Shown: piece after piece, positions 5,890 through 7,993 of the stretch
Layout: every line of letters starts with the position of its first letter
How positions within the stretch are numbered: the stretch's first letter is position 1
Assembly (NCBI GenBank): GCA_025455345.1
Contig: JALOMS010000193.1
Span: forward strand, 1 to 7,993
Direction of reading: 5' to 3'
From: Thermoflexibacter sp.
GTDB taxonomy: Bacteria; Bacteroidota; Bacteroidia; Cytophagales; Thermoflexibacteraceae
DNA length: 7,993 nucleotides
Notes under the pieces: generated by a model
The model's input: only the letters and a program-made list of their open reading frames with translations
The model's database searches: none
What the model was told of the DNA's origin: nothing
Program-made: the position numbers and the translations under genes

Positions 5890-6963
5890 AAAAATTTTAT
5901 ACCGCTTATACCCTCTTCTCATTTCAGTAATAGATACTTTAATAATTGTATAAACAGGAATAGCGGCTATCATGCCTACTATGCCCGCCAAAGAAGCCCC
6001 TGCAAAAACAGTCAAAAATATTTCTAAGGGGTGAGCTTTAACACTTTTAGACAGAATAAGAGGTTGGAGTAATACATTGTCTGTCAGATAGGTAAAGCCA
6101 TAAACAACTAATATTTTACTGATAAAGAAAACGTACCCCCCATTGTCAAAAAGTTCGGTTGGAGCAATGCTCGTTCCTACTATTACCCCAAAACAAGTGC
6201 TAACAAAAGGACCTGCGAAGGGGACAGGGTGAACTATTGCCGCAAAAAGCCCCATGGTAATCGCATATTTGACATCTGCGATGATAAGCCCAAAGGAAAT
6301 AATCGTAAAGATAGAAAGCATCTGAAGCGATAAGCCCAAGAGATAGTTGGAGAGCAAGCGTTCTATTTTGTAAATGGCATTGATGGTAACCTCAAAATAC
6401 TTATTAGGAATCATAGCGATGAAATTCTTTCGGATAATTCCTCTATCAAATAAAAAGAAAAAAGTAATAAATATCACTGCAAGCGCACCAATAAATACGC
6501 TCCCCGTGGTAGATATTATATTGGAAATCATTAATTTATCAAAAATAGAATTGATATTATCTTTAAGCGTTTCTATGATAAAATTGGGTGGCTTATTGAC
6601 CAATTTGTTTTTGATAAGTATATTTTCTATGTTTTGGAGGGGCTTGGACACGCGCCTAAGCAATTCGTTGTAATCCAAAGAGGAAATTACCTTGATTTGC
6701 TCGCTAATAAGAGGAATAAATAACAAGACAAAAAGGGAAATAATACCTACCAAAATTCCAAAGGAAATCAAAATAGCAATAGCTCTCGGTAGTTTGTAGC
6801 CACCAATATGAAGCTGGCTAAGATAATCTGCGGGAGGCTTGAGAATAGCCGCTAAGACTAAAGAAATGAGTATGTAAGCTACAATATCAGAGAATATCCA
6901 ACTTAAAAAAAGGATAACTGAAATGACAACAATGATATTGATAAATGTCTTGTTAAATAACAT
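5881..6963 (-). CDS. AI-2E family (UPF0118) membrane protein, putative permease
   Basis: This 360-residue integral inner-membrane protein belongs to the AI-2E family (PerM, YdiK and TqsA of E. coli). Hydrophobic segments lie at about 7-24, 27-43, 60-86, 148-173, 205-229, 231-266, 276-293 and 313-342. A hydrophilic stretch between residues 87 and 147 is the region that varies most in the family. Family signatures are PVPFAGPF (246-253), DNVLLQP (295-301), SKSVKAHPL (305-313) and the glycine-rich GIVGMIAAIPVYTIIKV (327-343). The tail is strongly basic. Some relatives export autoinducer-2 and others act as Na+/H+ antiporters, so the name does not fix the substrate here. ATG at 6963-6961 is the only start giving the full first helix. 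The gene follows the ybfF-like gene by 53 bases and may be read from it or from a promoter in that gap. Its stop codon touches the bidirectional hairpin. Confidence 0.9.
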   Translation of the reverse strand: MLFNKTFINIIVVISVILFLSWIFSDIVAYILISLVLAAILKPPADYLSQLHIGGYKLPRAIAILISFGILVGIISLFVLLFIPLISEQIKVISSLDYNELLRRVSKPLQNIENILIKNKLVNKPPNFIIETLKDNINSIFDKLMISNIISTTGSVFIGALAVIFITFFFLFDRGIIRKNFIAMIPNKYFEVTINAIYKIERLLSNYLLGLSLQMLSIFTIISFGLIIADVKYAITMGLFAAIVHPVPFAGPFVSTCFGVIVGTSIAPTELFDNGGYVFFISKILVVYGFTYLTDNVLLQPLILSKSVKAHPLEIFLTVFAGASLAGIVGMIAAIPVYTIIKVSITEMRRGYKRYKIFKK

Positions 6964-6991
6964 ACAAACAAGGATAGTTTATATTCTTAAC

Positions 6992-7012
6992 ACAAAATTG
7001 TACTAATTTTGT
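6992..7012 (-). repeat. Perfect inverted repeat overlapping a possible promoter of the AI-2E gene
   Basis: ACAAAATT (6992-6999) and AATTTTGT (7005-7012) are exact inverted copies around a 5-base centre, in the 53-base gap between the hydrolase and transporter genes. Read on the minus strand, a near-consensus -7 box CAATTTTG (7000-6993) lies 17 bases after a TTG (7020-7018) that overlaps the hydrolase stop codon. This is the spacing expected of a Bacteroidota promoter. The repeat could therefore be an operator, or an AT-rich hairpin between genes. It has no T tract suited to termination. Confidence 0.4.
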
Positions 7013-7016
7013 ATAA

Positions 7017-7799
7017 TCAATTTGCTAAAAACTTCATCACTCTATCCAATAACTCTTCTGGCTTTTCCGCATGTACCCAATGTCCTGAGTCTTTGATGAT
7101 GGCGATTTCCGAGTGAGGGAAAATATGCGTTATAAGAGGGGAATCATCTGCTTGGATATAAGAAGACCGCCCTCCAGCAATAAACAAAGTAGGTAACAAT
7201 AGCGGCTTTTGGTAGTGCAGTTCTTCTCCTATCTTTCCTATTTCTGCTGTCAATACTTCCAAATTCATACGCCAAGCAAACTTATTATCTTCTGTTCTAT
7301 ACAAATTTTTCATCAAGAACTGTCTTGTGCCTATGTCTAATCCATACTTTTTCATTACTTCTTCTGCTTCATTGCGATTCGTAAGACTATGCAAATCAAT
7401 ATCATTCAATGCTTCTAAAATAGTGCCATGATGCACAGGATAGGCTCTTGGAGCAATATCAACTACGACGAGTTTTTGAAGCATCTCAGGATAATCAGCC
7501 GCAAACTGCATAGCTACTTTTCCGCCCATAGAGTGTCCTATCACATAAATAGGTGTGTCAATAGCCTGATTCCTAATAAATTCGTATAAATCTAAAGACA
7601 TATCAGTATATGAAAAACCATCTGACCATTCGCTACGCCCATGATTTCTCAAATCTAAAAGGAAAACTTGATATTTTTCAGCCATTCTTTTGCCCACAGT
7701 CATCCAATTGTCCAACATTCCAAAAAGACCGTGCATGACTATCAGACAGCCATTATGACTATTTTCTATGCCTAACTCTTTAAAATTCAATTGTATCAT
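7017..7799 (-). CDS. ybfF: Alpha/beta hydrolase, YbfF/ABHD11-type esterase
   Basis: This 260-residue soluble cytoplasmic esterase is probably active on short acyl esters or acyl thioesters. It matches the E. coli YbfF pattern along its length: oxyanion-hole block MHGLFGMLDNW (22-32), DLRNHGRSEW (49-58), nucleophile elbow GHSMGGK with Ser90, VVVDIAPRAY with Asp114, GGRSSYI (209-215), and SGHWVHAEKPEEL with His240. Ser90, Asp114 and His240 line up with the YbfF triad (Ser89, Asp113, His234 as I recall), where the acid sits after an earlier strand than in most alpha/beta hydrolases. The residues between about 120 and 200 form the cap. The frame extends five codons upstream to a TTG at 7814, but ATG at 7799-7797 is preferred because it gives the normal family N-terminus. 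It follows the ABC permease by 21 bases and is likely co-transcribed with it. The physiological substrate is unknown. Confidence 0.93.
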   Translation of the reverse strand: MIQLNFKELGIENSHNGCLIVMHGLFGMLDNWMTVGKRMAEKYQVFLLDLRNHGRSEWSDGFSYTDMSLDLYEFIRNQAIDTPIYVIGHSMGGKVAMQFAADYPEMLQKLVVVDIAPRAYPVHHGTILEALNDIDLHSLTNRNEAEEVMKKYGLDIGTRQFLMKNLYRTEDNKFAWRMNLEVLTAEIGKIGEELHYQKPLLLPTLFIAGGRSSYIQADDSPLITHIFPHSEIAIIKDSGHWVHAEKPEELLDRVMKFLAN

Positions 7800-7820
7800 T
7801 AGAAAGGTATTCAAAAATCT

Positions 7821-7993
7821 TTATACTTTATAAAATAACCACTTTCCTAATTCCTTGAAGGAAGGCTTTTTTCCATACATCAATATCCCTACCCTATAAA
7901 TACGTCCTGCTACCCACGTAGCCCCAATAAAGCCTAATACCAATAAACTCATAGAAAGTATTAATTCCCAAGTAAATCCAATAAAGGGGAGGC
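7821..7993 (-). CDS. ABC-2 type transporter permease, C-terminal 56 residues (5' part outside window)
   Basis: This is the 3' end of a minus-strand gene that enters from the right edge; the frame stays open to the edge and stops at TAA (7823-7821). The visible part begins LPFIGFTWELILSM, runs through a hydrophobic helix (LLVLGFIGATWVAG) and ends RIYRVGILMYGKKPSF followed by KELGKWLFYKV. As I recall it, the IYRVGILMYGKKP tail is highly characteristic of Bacteroidota ABC-2 (NatB/YhaP-like) permeases, where the final helix is followed by this cytoplasmic basic segment. The transport ATPase partner would normally lie just upstream, outside the window. The hydrolase starts 21 bases downstream, which suggests one operon. 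The substrate cannot be inferred. Confidence 0.85.
   Translation of the reverse strand, partial: LPFIGFTWELILSMSLLVLGFIGATWVAGRIYRVGILMYGKKPSFKELGKWLFYKV

Noticed and set aside
5881..6963. Autoinducer-2 export and quorum sensing
   Set aside because: The family name comes from one E. coli member. Other members have different roles, and no luxS or related gene is visible here.
7800..7814. Extended TTG start for the YbfF-like hydrolase
   Set aside because: ATG at 7799-7797 aligns with the family N-terminus; the extra five residues add nothing conserved.

Overview
The window looks like chromosomal DNA from a member of the Bacteroidota, perhaps a Cytophagales-like lineage (the order is a guess). 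The DNA is AT-rich. The DUF5683 protein and the C-terminal motif of the ABC-2 permease are typical of that phylum, the starts are AT-rich, and clear Shine-Dalgarno sites are scarce. I see no RNA gene, insertion sequence, CRISPR array, phage gene or attachment site.

Layout. Positions 1-1139, minus strand: a [NiFe]-hydrogenase pair, the complete small subunit hupS followed by the first 47 codons of the large subunit hupL, which runs off the left edge. Positions 1140-1656: a 517-base, very AT-rich divergent gap with no supportable gene. Positions 1657-5795, plus strand: three complete genes. They are a secreted seven-repeat FG-GAP/VCBS protein with an ASPIC/UnbV domain and a C-terminal membrane anchor, a DUF5683 envelope protein, and a Tat-exported Gfo/Idh/MocA-family oxidoreductase. 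Gaps of 99 and 218 bases separate them, so they may be separate transcription units. Positions 5796-5880: the convergent junction, holding a strong nested hairpin terminator. Positions 5881-7993, minus strand: the 3' end of an ABC-2 type permease, then a YbfF-type alpha/beta hydrolase 21 bases downstream, then an AI-2E family membrane protein 53 bases further on.

How the genes relate. HupS and HupL form one enzyme. HupS has no Tat signal and carries Asn and Gln where classical small subunits carry a proximal Cys and a distal His. This places it with group 2a (cyanobacterial HupSL / mycobacterial Huc-like) cytoplasmic uptake hydrogenases, which feed electrons from low or atmospheric H2 into respiration. 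The plus-strand genes share an envelope or export theme but no evident pathway. The right-hand minus genes look like a housekeeping cluster.

I do not see a convincing undescribed multi-gene system. The most interesting content is the group 2a hydrogenase in an apparent Bacteroidota background, with visibly higher GC than its surroundings.
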